A stretch of DNA of 25,088 nt from Saccoglossus kowalevskii (lineage: Eukaryota > Hemichordata > Enteropneusta > Harrimaniidae). The stretch spans positions 471,734 to 496,821 of the forward strand of contig NW_003155737.1 of the NCBI RefSeq assembly GCF_000003605.2, given 5' to 3'. A model generated the notes under the pieces. That model did not search any database. It was not told the DNA's origin and saw only the letters and a program-made list of their open reading frames with translations. Made by a program: the position numbers and the translations under genes. Numbering within the stretch: the first letter of the stretch is position 1; every line of letters begins with the position of its first letter. Below are positions 1 through 8,710 of this stretch, piece after piece.

Positions 1-320
1 AAATGTAGCTGTGATTGGTCTATCTTTGGCTTTGTCAGCAGTGTAGCTGTGATTGGTCCACCTTTGTCTTTGTCAGCGGTGTAGCTGTGATTGGTCTACC
101 TTTATCTTTGTCAGCAATGTAGCTGTGATTGGTCTACCTTTGTCTTTGTCAGCTGTGTAGCTGTGATTGGTCTACCTTTACTTTGTCAGAAGTGTAGCTG
201 TGATTGGTCTACCTTTGTCTTTGTCAGAAGTGTAGCTGTGATTGGTCTACCTTTGTCTTTGTCAGCAATGTAGCTGTGATTGGTCTACCTTTGTCTTTGC
301 CAGCAGTGTAGCTGTGATTG

Positions 321-700
321 GTCTGCCTCTTTCTTTGTCAGCAGTGTAGCTGTGATTGGCCTACCTTTGTCTTTGTCAGAAATGTAGCTGTGATTGGTCT
401 ACCTTTGTATTTGTCAACGGTGTAGCTGTGATTGGCCTACCTTTGTCTTTGTCAGAAATGTAGCTGTGATTGGTCTATCTTTGGCTTTGTCAGCAGTGTA
501 GCTGTGGTTGGTCTGCCTCTTTCTTTGTCAGCAGTGTAGCTGTGATTGGCCTACCTTTGTCATTGTCAGAAATGTAGCTGTGATTGGTCTACCTTTGTAT
601 TTGTCAGCGGTGTAGCTGTGATTGGCCTACCTTTGTCTTTGTCAGAAATGTAGCTGTGATTGGTCTATCTTTGGCTTTGTCAGCAGTGTAGCTGTGATTG
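321..700. repeat. Higher-order repeat in array A: two 190-bp five-unit blocks
   Basis: Units marked by GTCTGCCTCTTTC start at 321 and 511, exactly 190 bp (5 x 38) apart, and the four units that follow keep the same order of variants: GCCTACC, then GTCTACCTTTGTATT, then GCCTACC, then GTCTATCTTTGGC. A third copy of the same five-unit order starts at about 1117. The array therefore grew partly by duplication of multi-unit blocks, not only unit by unit. Confidence 0.85.
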
Positions 701-1251
701 GTCCACCTTTGTCTTTGCCAGCAATGTAGCTGTGATTGGCCTACCTCTGTCTTTGTCAGAAATGTAGCTGTGATTGGTCTATCTTTGGCTTTGTCAGCGG
801 TGTAGCTGTGATTGGTCTGCCTTTGTCTTTGTCAGCAGTGTAGCTGTGAATGTCTACCTTTGTCTTTGTCAGCGGTGTAGCTGTGATTGGTCTACCTTTA
901 TCTTTGTCAGCAATGTAGCTGTGATTGGCCTACCTTTGTCTTTATCAGAAATGTAGCTGTGATTGGTCTATCTTTGGCTTTGTCAGCGGTGTAGCTGTGA
1001 TTGGTCTGCCTTTGTCTTTGTCAGCAGTGTAGCTGTGAATGTCTACCTTTGGTTTTGTCAGCGGTGTAGCTGTGATTGGTCTGCCTCTTTCTTTGTCAGC
1101 AGTGTAGCTGTGATTGGTCTGCCTCTTTCTTTGTCAGCAGTGTAGCTGTGATTGGCCTACCTTTGTCTTTGTCAGAAATGTAGCTGTGATTGGTCTACCT
1201 TTGTATTTGTTAGCGGTGTAGCTGTGATTGGCCTACCTTTGTCTTTGTCAG

Positions 1252-1609
1252 AAATGTAGCTGTGATTGGTCTATCTTTGGCTTTGTCAGCAGTGTAGCTG
1301 TGATTGGTCCACCTTTGTCTTTGTCAGCGGTGTAGCTGTGATTGGTCTACCTTTATCTTTGTCAGCAATGTAGCTGTGATTGGTCTACCTTTGTCTTTGT
1401 CAGCTGTGTAGCTGTGATTGGTCTACCTTTACTTTGTCAGAAGTGTAGCTGTGATTGGTCTACCTTTGTCTTTGTCAGAAGTGTAGCTGTGATTGGTCTA
1501 TCTTTGTCTTTGTCAGCAGTGTAGCTGTGATTGGTCTACCTTTGTCTTTGCCAGCAGTGTAGCTGTGGTTGGTCTGCCTCTTTCTTTGTCAGCAGTGTAG
1601 CTGTGATTG
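1252..1609. repeat. Large segmental copy of 1-358 inside array A
   Basis: Positions 1252-1609 repeat positions 1-358 at a constant offset of 1251 bp, which is 33 units with three of them one base short. The first 249 bp (1-249 and 1252-1500) are identical by eye; I see substitutions only at 250/1501, 268/1519 and 317/1568. This implies a recent duplication or gene-conversion event, or an assembly artefact, covering about nine units. Confidence 0.85.
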
Positions 1610-3186
1610 GTCTACCTTTGTCTTTGTCAGCAGTGTAGCTGTGATTGGTCTACCTTTACTTTGACAGCAGTGTAGCTGTGATTGGTCTACCTTTGTCTTT
1701 GTCCTTTCCGAAACGGATTATTTTTTTTGTTTAAATTTCTTTTCTCTCATTTTGCGCAATTTGATTCTTGCTAATGCATTCAAATCTAATGCAGTCTCTG
1801 TGTGCTTGTCTAACCATACTATTAGTAAGTAACGGTTTTTAACTCTAATCTACCATATTTTCTGTTTCGATGGAAATGTTTTCCTCCTAACACGCACTGA
1901 AAACGAATAACATACACTTTTTATGTTACCATCAGTGAATTCTCCTCACAAGATTTCAAATCCAATTGCGAAAAGTCGAAATTTCTGTGCTCATTACACA
2001 GTTTATTAGTTATGGTAAGATTGAAAACATCGCTTTATTTAAACTGTGTTTCAAGTTCATGCATGTTGTTTGAATGTTAATCCTTAAGCGAGAGCTATGT
2101 ATAATAATCTAAAACTGTATTTATTAGCATTTATTCGTTTAGTTTTGATTGAACTCACAGATGTCTAGTATATTATGCACACCTATTTCCCATAATAAAA
2201 ACTATTCTTATGTTGCATGGCGCCCTCTATGGCCACTTCACAGCCATACCGTATGCGGAGGGGGTCACCGGATTACACAATTACATGCAGCCCAATCAAG
2301 GCAATGATAACAGAAGAACACCCGCTTTTCCCATCTTCGAAATATAGTAAATCAAATTCAAAATAATTGAATTAACGTGAATGAACCGATCCAGGCATTC
2401 TGCGTAAGTTTGGTATGTTTTGTTAAATGAGTGTTTGCTATTACTAAATTATCCAATATCAGTAAAAATAGGAACCAAATTATTAAAAATCCGACATCAA
2501 GCGTATCATTGCCGTTGCCGCAGTAACGATGATTACCATGAATCACGAGACGAAGACGATGAAACGATATAATACGATTGCATTATATCAGAAAAAATAC
2601 ATAAAACTTGTTTCTATTTTCCACAGACAAGTGCAGTTTAACCATTCACTTGATATGTATTATTAAAGCATTCTATATTTTTGAACTCTCTCGTATTGAA
2701 TGAATTACTCTGTAATATTCTGCGATTTTCGGAAAATTTCTACCGAATATCCGAAACAATTCTAAAGTGCATACTTGGTTAGTCGTCACGGAGACGTGGT
2801 GAGAGATGTTCCGTGATACTGATACTAGTACGTTTGGCACGGGAGCAAGCCCCGGGTTCATTACCCGTGGTCACCGTGACGATGGCCAATCAGTGTTGTG
2901 CATTTGCCGGTCTGGATAAGTACACTGAGGGAAATAAGTACGGAACTATGCTAAAATGAATTACCATTCACTGAACGCAGCGTACAATGCGCATGCGTGT
3001 GGGTTGCCGTCACGCCTGGCGTACACAACTCATTGTTTTGCAATTAATCTAGGTGTATCTTTGCATTTGGCCTCCTGAAATACCAAAAGCGTCTACTGAA
3101 TAAATCTTTAATCGTAAATGTCGAAATGTAAAGAAGCGTGATTTTAAAATGCAGTTCTTTCTTACATGGGAATACACCATACGCTG

Positions 3187-3200
3187 GCTGTCATAGCAAC
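3187..3200 (+). promoter_or_regulatory. X-box-like (RFX) motif
   Basis: GCTGTCATAGCAAC fits the RYYNYYATRRNRAC consensus used for RFX/DAF-19 X-boxes, which often sit upstream of ciliary genes. No recognised gene start lies next to it. A 14-base degenerate match is expected once or twice by chance in 25 kb, so support is weak. Confidence 0.2.
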
Positions 3201-3218
3201 TCCTTTAAACTCATATTA

Positions 3219-3455
3219 CTAAAGTATCTGTATTGACGACCTGACAGGCAGACGATGCATAACCCTTTTCCTCAGATTTCCATTTATTCCCTCGGGCCCG
3301 TCAGCTTGGTAATCGCTCGCCGCGGTAAGTAGGCATTGATATCCCCCAGCTACACGATCCAGGTCGGGGTCAGTCGCATGCACATTGTAACTGACACCGG
3401 GCTCACATCCAACAATACACCAAACCACGTGTACTATTATAGCAAGGCGACACAT
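3219..3455 (-). CDS. Candidate small secreted peptide ORF, 78 codons, unrecognised
   Basis: I do not recognise this protein. It is a complete ATG-to-TAG ORF in the GC-richer patch of an AT-rich region. Residues 4-16 are mostly hydrophobic (LAIIVHVVWCIVG) after MCR, resembling a short signal peptide. The body is polar and acidic, with DPDLD at 29-33, cysteines at 2, 13, 17 and 41, and an RKR tribasic site at 62-64 followed by a basic tail. That layout is reminiscent of a peptide-hormone precursor, but it is a pattern and not a homology. The start context is weak (C at -3). There are no neighbouring genes. A chance ORF of this length is expected in 25 kb, and a plus-strand exon candidate overlaps it; the two readings exclude each other. 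Confidence 0.17.
   Translation of the reverse strand: MCRLAIIVHVVWCIVGCEPGVSYNVHATDPDLDRVAGGYQCLLTAASDYQADGPEGINGNLRKRVMHRLPVRSSIQIL
3276..3324 (+). other. Candidate 49-nt internal exon (splice acceptor/donor pair)
   Basis: A pyrimidine tract ending CCCTTTTCCTCAG (3263-3275) is followed 49 nt later by a full GTAAGT donor at 3325-3330. The enclosed segment is GC-rich and open in two of three forward frames; the third meets TAA at the very end. No flanking exons were recognised, and acceptor plus donor matches at this spacing do occur by chance. It is recorded because both sites are strong and coincide with the local composition change. Confidence 0.15.
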
Positions 3456-4036
3456 GTGTTTTTATTGTTCAACGATACCAAAGAGTAAGCATTGGAATGG
3501 ATAGACGTTGATGAACGCCCAACCAATACAGTGCCCACAGGAATAATTTTCTCAATTTTGAATTTTTAAATAATAATTGCGAGTATTCACACACTATTTT
3601 TCACTCCGAGTCGACAAGATATTATCTATATACGCCACGGAACACTCATGCTACCCCAATTCGTTATCTCTCAGATGTTTTCATAACAAATTCTATAGAT
3701 ATATTAGATGCGTAACATGACGGTTCGCTGGTTTAGCTGATGTTATATGTATGTTTGAAAGGAGATTTATCCCCAGAGATGTTTTGCCTCCCATCTCAAT
3801 CAGTTTGCCGTCATGAGAATATCGTCAACGAACTGAAAAATATCATAAATGAAAGTTAAATATATTTATGATATATAATATTGCATTTTAATACAATCCG
3901 TGTTTTATCTAGTAAATGCAGTGTGAACTAAAACGACAGTTTGTGAAAATGGATGAGCCTGATACAACAACTCGTGAGGGGTCTCGCCAAACAGAGCCTG
4001 GTGTCTGGAGCACGTTGGTAGTTTAATTCAGCCATG

Positions 4037-4521
4037 TTAAGGTAGAAGTCTACTCACGAATGCAAATACACAGAATTCGTTCATTTCCAATAATTTTCGA
4101 GAAAAGCATAGTTGTATTTTAGTGGATATCGGCCATTTTGGCAGTATTTAAACGATTCTACTATAGGTTCCTATGGCAGAGATATTATGCGGTATTCCAA
4201 ATTGTAGCCTGGTGGCAAAAATCTTATATTGTGAATAATGGGATACTTATTGTCCTAAATTTTTTCAAAAATCTGGGTTTCAACAAATGTCAAAAAAGCA
4301 TTTTTTCTTTAACATTGTGCTTTAATGTATTGTTCGAAAAATAGCGATTTTTTTAAAAAATATGAGGAGAAGTTTCTCAAAATATGTCACTATAATACAC
4401 AAAATAATGCTATTTCATGGTGCCACGAGATAATAGTTTCATGATTTTACATAATAGACCAATGAACAATGAAGATAGGTCAACTTGCTGAAAAATCATT
4501 ATGAGTAGGTTTCTACTTTAA
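4037..4521. mobile_element. Candidate TTAA-flanked MITE (piggyBac-like non-autonomous element), about 485 bp
   Basis: The segment is bounded by TTAA at 4037-4040 and 4518-4521. Just inside are imperfect terminal inverted repeats: left GGTAGAAGTCTACTCAC (4041-4057), and the right end read on the minus strand AGTAGAAACCTACTCAT (from 4517), with 13 of 17 positions matching and similarity continuing into AATG. TTAA target duplication is characteristic of piggyBac-type transposons, and an element this short would be non-autonomous. Inside I see no transposase: the one longer ORF (4138-4344) lacks an ATG and resembles nothing. The inverted repeats and TTAA are seen directly; the family assignment is inferred. 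Confidence 0.5.
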
Positions 4522-4842
4522 CCTTGTACCGTGATTGCAGAAAGTCCCAGTAAAACATTGAAGACATTTCATACGAGTGTGAGCGCCCTCAAGAATTGAC
4601 CACTATCTTCTTCAAGAACTTATATGAAAACAGTCTTGTAAACTTAAGTTAAAAAAAATCAGGATTTTTGTTTAGCGCCCTCTGTGGCACATTTGTGTCG
4701 TTTCTCGTGTACGCGCTCGGTATTGACGTCTATACCAGATACCAATTCTATTGACGTGTCAGTGAGTAGTGTGTTACAGAACACCAGACCCAGAATGGAA
4801 TCATGACAGAATGATGTCATCCATAGGCGAGATCAGTAAAAC

Positions 4843-4862
4843 CTCTCTCTCTATATATATAT
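4843..4862. repeat. Short (CT)n(AT)n microsatellite
   Basis: CTCTCTCTCT is followed directly by an alternating AT run. It is too short to be more than a marker-type locus. Confidence 0.85.
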
Positions 4863-5196
4863 GGGTTTTGCAATCAGTGGACCGTGTCATGTTTTAACTC
4901 ATGAAAAGTAGTTTGTAATCTTTCCTGATTACACTTCATTATTATACGTTGTTAGCCATTATAACTAAGTAATTCCCATAGTAGGAGAATCCTAGCTATA
5001 AATGAAATGTATTTGATCCAATTTCCACCATCACCAAAAACTACTGAAATCGTTGCTGTGTCACTGCTTATGCTATAAATAATCATCAATTCATCTCATT
5101 TTGATGTTTATCTTATATTTTTATTTCCATTGATGTGTATATTGCAATTGGTTTTATCGAAAGTGACATCAGAGGTTCTTATTGATCAAAATGATG

Positions 5197-5211
5197 GTTG
5201 CCCCGGGTAAC
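5197..5211. promoter_or_regulatory. X-box-like (RFX) site with near-palindromic half-sites
   Basis: GTTGCC CCG GGTAAC fits the general RFX pattern GTNRCC(N0-3)RGYAAC in both half-sites. It is the cleanest RFX-like site in the window and lies about 140 bp before the CpG-rich array B. No gene start is recognised nearby. Confidence 0.3.
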
Positions 5212-5783
5212 GATTTGACCTGGGAGGAGTAGATAATTGTAAGAATCCATCTATTATTTTTCAACTAACATCCTAAAATGAAATGCAACATACATACGCA
5301 TACGCCTGCATTTACTTACATTGAGTACATGCACCGAACTATTGAAATGTGGGCAATGATGTGTGGTGGTAATATGGCGACGCGTGTGGTGAGAATATGG
5401 CGACGCGTGTGGTGAGAATATGGCGACGTGTATGGTGGAGGAAATGGCGACGCACGTGTCGTGAATATGGCGACGCGTGTGGTGGGATATGGCGACACGT
5501 GTGGTGGGAATATGGCGACGTGTCGGTGTGAATATGTTGACGTGTGTGGTGTGAATATGGCGACGCACGTGGTGTGAATGTGGCGACGTGTGTGATGGGA
5601 ATATGGTAACGCGTGTGGTGTGAATATGGCGACGTGTGTGGTGGGAATATGGCGACGTGTGTGGTGTGAGGTATGGCGACGCACGTGATGTGAATGTGGC
5701 GACGCATGTGGTGGGAGTGTGGTAACGCGTGTGTTGTGAATATGGCGACCTGTGTGGTGTTGATATGGCGACGTGTGTGATGG

Positions 5784-5875
5784 AATATGGCGGCGTGTGT
5801 GGTGGGAATATGGCGACGCGTGTGATGGAAATATGGCGGCGTGTGTGGTGGGAATATTGTGACGCGTGTGATGGA
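5784..5875. repeat. 46-bp dimer higher-order repeat in array B
   Basis: Variant units containing ATGGCGGC alternate with units containing GTGATGG. The identical AATATGGCGGC cores sit at 5784-5794 and 5830-5840, 46 bp (2 x 23) apart, showing local expansion by dimers. Confidence 0.75.
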
Positions 5876-6143
5876 AATATGGCGACGGGTATGGTGTGAA
5901 TATGACGACGTGTGTAGTGAGAATATGGCGACGTGTGTGGTGGGAATATGGCGACGTGTGTAGTGAGAACATGGCGACGTGTGTGGTGTGAATATGGCGA
6001 CGTATGTGGTGGGAATATGGCTACGCGTGTGGTAAGAATATTGCAACGTGTGTAGTGGGAATGTGACGACGTGTGTGATGGGAATATGGCATCGTGTGCG
6101 GTGGGAATGTGGCGACGCGTGTGGTGAGAATATGGCGTCGCGT

Positions 6144-6337
6144 GTGGTGAGAATATGGCGACGTGTGTGCCGGGAATATGGTGACGCGTGTGGTGAGAAT
6201 ATGGCGACGTGTGTGCCGGGAATATGGCGACGCGTGTGGTGAGAATATGGCGACGTGTGTGGTGTGAATATGGCGACGGGTGTGGTGTGAATATGGCGAC
6301 GTGTGTGGTGTGAATATGGCGACGGGTGTGGTGTGAA
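6144..6337. repeat. 46-bp dimer blocks at the right end of array B
   Basis: CCGGG-bearing units (CCGGG at 6170-6174 and 6216-6220) alternate with GTGAG units, and further right GACGGG units (6275-6280 and 6321-6326) alternate with GACGTG units. Both marker pairs are 46 bp apart. Two different dimers were thus amplified next to each other, so the right end seems the most recently active part of the array. Confidence 0.75.
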
Positions 6338-6491
6338 TATGTCGACGTGTGTGGGGGTGAAGGAGAAGATAGCGCAAGAGAATATACAGAGTAAACACCA
6401 GAACAGTTAAATTGCGGGGTTGTTAGTAAGATTATGTTTTTACTCTCACTTGATTAAAAATAGAATGGAAAACAATAGCCAGATTAGTTGC

Positions 6492-6653
6492 TTAAAGGGG
6501 CACTTACAGTTAAGCCTATTCTCACAACAAATTTACTTTCTGGATTAAAATTACAATGGATAACAAAATATAGATTAACATTGTAAACAACATAAATACT
6601 AGTGCCCCATGGTTCTTTGATGTAATTCCTGGGCTTGGAAAGTTTCCCTTTAA
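6492..6653. mobile_element. Candidate short TTAA-flanked inverted-repeat element, about 162 bp
   Basis: The left end reads TTAAAGGGGCACTTACAG from 6492; the right end read on the minus strand from 6653 is TTAAAGGGAAACTTTCCA. The first eight bases match exactly and 13 of the first 16 match overall. A further copy of the left motif in inverse orientation, AGTGCCCC at 6601-6608, lies inside and pairs with GGGGCACT at 6497-6504, suggesting a nested or alternative right end that would give a 112-bp element. It has no ORF. It resembles a small non-autonomous DNA element; TTAA suggests a piggyBac-like origin by inference only. Confidence 0.35.
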
Positions 6654-7682
6654 AATGACAACATTACTATCCCATGATGCAATGGTTCAATCCTGGTGAT
6701 TAAGGAGCATCATAAAGTAGGCACACAACGACGTAGTGCAGTGTCAACTTGACCAAAACATCTCCTTTTATTGTCTCGTATTCACTGTGTCATCACGTTA
6801 GTGTGCACGCATGCTCAGTCATTACTCATAATCGATAACATCCCCTGTGCGATGCATAAATCTGTGGAGATTTAGAGGGCATCAACCATGTCGGCGAATC
6901 CAATAAACGAACTTAGTTGGTGAAATGCATCACGGGACAAGTTCCCAAGGTAGACCGAGTTATCTATTTGAAGCCATCAGGGACCGCCCGCAAAGTCCAC
7001 CTGGGACTGGGGTTTAGCAACGTATATCTACAGTTATTTGAAGAGACAGTCTGCCATCTGGCGGGTTTTTGTGAGAGCACGGACTTCACTCCCCTTTTCT
7101 TGTCAGGCTTTTGTCTGTGCCACCAATTAAATTTGTCTTTACAAGGAATTGATACGTATTGGGACAGCGGGTCACGAAGAGGTCATCATCAATCTGCATA
7201 TTGAGCAGGAATTACGTGTGATTACGAACCAGAGAGACAGCATTTTACAGATCAAATTAAAACACTGTGTCTGTACTAATACGTAGTTTCGAGTTGTACG
7301 ACAGGACAGAATATGAATAGGTCACGGGAAAATGAAATTAACTTAAAAGTCTGACTAAACTCTACTAACTCTCTCTCTGAAACTTTCAAATTGCTGGTAC
7401 TCGAACTGAATTAAAAAATATACCTTAACAAATATGTGTTAAGCTCTATGATTCAAGCAATCAAGTAGCAAATATATTTTCATTCAAAACAAGATACATA
7501 TGCATTTATTATCCGATATATTAACAATGAATAAGAAGAATACTATTTCTGTATTTGTTCAAATTTCATGACTAACTCGCTTATATGAGTCAGACATTTA
7601 CAGTAAAAACTACAACAATCCGCTGACTTTACTCCGATATTGTTAGCCAAGTAACTATATTAACACTGCGTACAAGTCAAAT

Positions 7683-7910
7683 TTAAAGACAATTGCCCGC
7701 GGCAAGTTTTTCTACAAAAATAATGACGTTATTTCCGAATCCTCCCTTGACGTTGATTGGGGGGGTGTTCTTGCTGCAGGCCGATATTCTCCTTCCGATT
7801 CCGATCGTATTGCGGTTTGAAATCAATGCATAACTAAGCACCGTATTGTAGGTTGACAAATGAATAACGTCACCCCAGGCCACCCGAGTCTGCTTTGCCA
7901 TTGTGTTCAT
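7683..7910 (-). CDS. Weak small ORF candidate, 75 codons, unrecognised
   Basis: I do not recognise this product. It is a complete ORF with two early ATGs. The second, at codon 4 (7901), has a better context (ACAATGG) than the first and would give 72 residues. A TTATAAA run lies immediately upstream of the first ATG on the same strand. The protein is mixed polar and hydrophobic, with no signal peptide, clear membrane segment or cysteine pattern. A chance ORF is the simplest explanation. Confidence 0.1.
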   Translation of the reverse strand: MNTMAKQTRVAWGDVIHLSTYNTVLSYALISNRNTIGIGRRISACSKNTPPINVKGGFGNNVIIFVEKLAAGNCL

Positions 7911-8521
7911 TCATTTATAATTATCATGTAAAAGAAGAGAGATTTGTATCGTAATTGTTTTCTTTTGTGTCGTTAAAATAGGGGGCTCGGTGAGGTTACG
8001 GTTTGCCCATTGTTATTTAGATTGGCTACGTTCGGTGGTGGAAATTCGTAGTTTTAATAAAGTGATGGCACCCCATGTCATATGTAGATGGACTGTTTTT
8101 TTTGACACATCCAATAATTTAGAGAGATAACATAATAAAACAATTATCCTTTAAAGTTTGAAACAAATAAAATAAAAAAGTAAACAAGGAATTATAGCCA
8201 AACATCATAGAAATAAATGCGAGGTTTTTTCATCATTTTAGTTAGTAGAATTTTAATTCTGAATATATAATAATACATTTGTCGCACAACATCACTAAGC
8301 CAAAATAGGAACAAGTTAATAGTAAATCAAATAATCAAGCAACGTAATGCAATACCATTTATATATCCGTCACCATGACTACCAGATATTACATCTATCT
8401 GCTTCACTCTCATCCATTACTGCTTAGACAAGATAAAAATGATGGATGGATTTATTGTAATCTTATCTATTGTTCGGAACTTTGTTTCACTACTTTCATT
8501 TTGTATTATAATTTGTCGTTG

Positions 8522-8710
8522 TTACCTCGCACATACATGACAGTATGGGAGTGATTGATCAATACCACATACCCCGACTACCTGTTTACACCACGTGACT
8601 ACACCCATGATGTCTTCTGCTATTCGCCGTACTGTACACTTATGAGTCTCGCTCATCGGCAACACCAACCAGTATATAGACAGATACAAGAAACGTATTC
8701 CTAAAACCAT
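8522..8710 (-). CDS. Candidate small cysteine-containing secreted peptide ORF, 62 codons
   Basis: I do not recognise this product. The ATG sits in a strong eukaryotic context (A at -3, G at +4: ACAATGG). Residues 3-18 are hydrophobic (LGIRFLYLSIYWLVLP), resembling a signal peptide or a single membrane anchor. The remaining 44 residues carry five cysteines at 25, 41, 48, 57 and 60, an unusually high share for random sequence, ending in a C-x-x-C pair. An odd number of cysteines and the lack of any known spacing pattern argue against naming a family. A potential donor, CAG followed by GTAGTC, lies within the ORF, so it could also be part of a spliced gene. Chance remains likely. Confidence 0.18.
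   Translation of the reverse strand: MVLGIRFLYLSIYWLVLPMSETHKCTVRRIAEDIMGVVTWCKQVVGVCGIDQSLPYCHVCAR

Larger units (their letters stand above)
1..1703. repeat. Minisatellite A, 38-bp tandem repeat, about 45 units
   Basis: A head-to-tail array of a 38-bp unit runs from the window edge to about 1703. On the plus strand each unit opens with TGTAGCTGTGATTGGTCT, continues with a T-rich CTTTGTCTTTGTC segment and ends CAGCAG, CAGCGG, CAGAAA or similar. Most units are 38 bp; a few are 37 bp (near 166, 841, 1028 and 1417) through single-base losses. Because 38 is not a multiple of three, each unit shifts the reading frame, and only 60-codon ORFs appear, which argues against coding. The plus strand is T/G-rich. 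The right end is sharp, where the sequence changes to CTTTCCGAAACGG. The left end lies outside the window, so total length is unknown. No transposon ends are visible. Confidence 0.97.
1704..4036. other. Mostly unique AT-rich DNA with a GC-richer patch
   Basis: No coding region is recognised here. The sequence is AT-rich with scattered short ORFs. Between about 3240 and 3450 the GC content rises clearly and contains an open 78-codon minus-strand ORF and, on the plus strand, a plausible acceptor/donor pair; both are listed separately. GCGCCCTCT occurs at 2220-2228. TGCGCATGCGT, an NRF1-like palindrome, occurs at 2988-2998. A six-base inverted repeat CACGGG/CCCGTG lies at 2838-2869. The rest shows nothing I can name. 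Confidence 0.6.
4522..5354. other. Unique AT-rich DNA between the MITE and array B
   Basis: No ORF of note. It holds GCGCCCTC at 4583-4590 and GCGCCCTCT at 4675-4683, a short CT/TA compound microsatellite at 4843-4862 and an RFX-like site at 5197-5211. Array B starts about 140 bp after that site. Confidence 0.6.
5355..6357. repeat. Minisatellite B, 23-bp CpG-rich tandem repeat, about 44 units
   Basis: A 23-bp unit is repeated about 44 times. On the plus strand it reads AATATGGCGACG, then CGTGTGG, TGTGTGG or GTGTGG variants, ending TGAG, TGTG or TGGG; successive AATATGG starts, for example at 5371 and 5394, are 23 bp apart. Each unit carries two to three CpGs and most carry ATGGCG. G greatly exceeds C on the plus strand. 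Variation concentrates at CpGs, with CGCGTG, CGTGTG and CGCACG alternatives. Minus-strand ORFs of 104-235 codons run through the array in different frames because the unit lacks stops on that strand; their products are 23-residue periodic H/T/R/P-rich peptides. I do not treat these as genes. The unit shows no similarity to arrays A or C. Confidence 0.97.

Noticed and set aside
91-1524. Four 60-codon plus-strand ORFs with similar proteins
   Set aside because: They begin with TTG and are shadows of the 38-bp repeat, each ending when the frame cycles into a stop.
1-1703. CRISPR-like array
   Set aside because: Units are contiguous with no unique spacers, and the rest of the window looks like animal nuclear DNA; the same holds for the other two arrays.
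2820-2880. tRNA-like or SINE-like segment around GGTTCATTACC
   Set aside because: It resembles an RNA polymerase III B box only loosely, with mismatches at fixed positions, no A box at the right distance and no cloverleaf.
4138-4344. A 68-codon ORF as a transposon protein
   Set aside because: It lies inside the TTAA element but starts with TTG, is low in complexity and shows no transposase motif.
5254-6398. Minus-strand ORFs of 104-235 codons encoding H/T/R/P-rich repeats
   Set aside because: The 23-bp unit lacks stops in all minus frames, so several long ORFs arise automatically with no frame preferred.
6917-7204. A 95-codon plus-strand open stretch as a gene
   Set aside because: It has no ATG at all in frame and no recognisable domain or splice sites.
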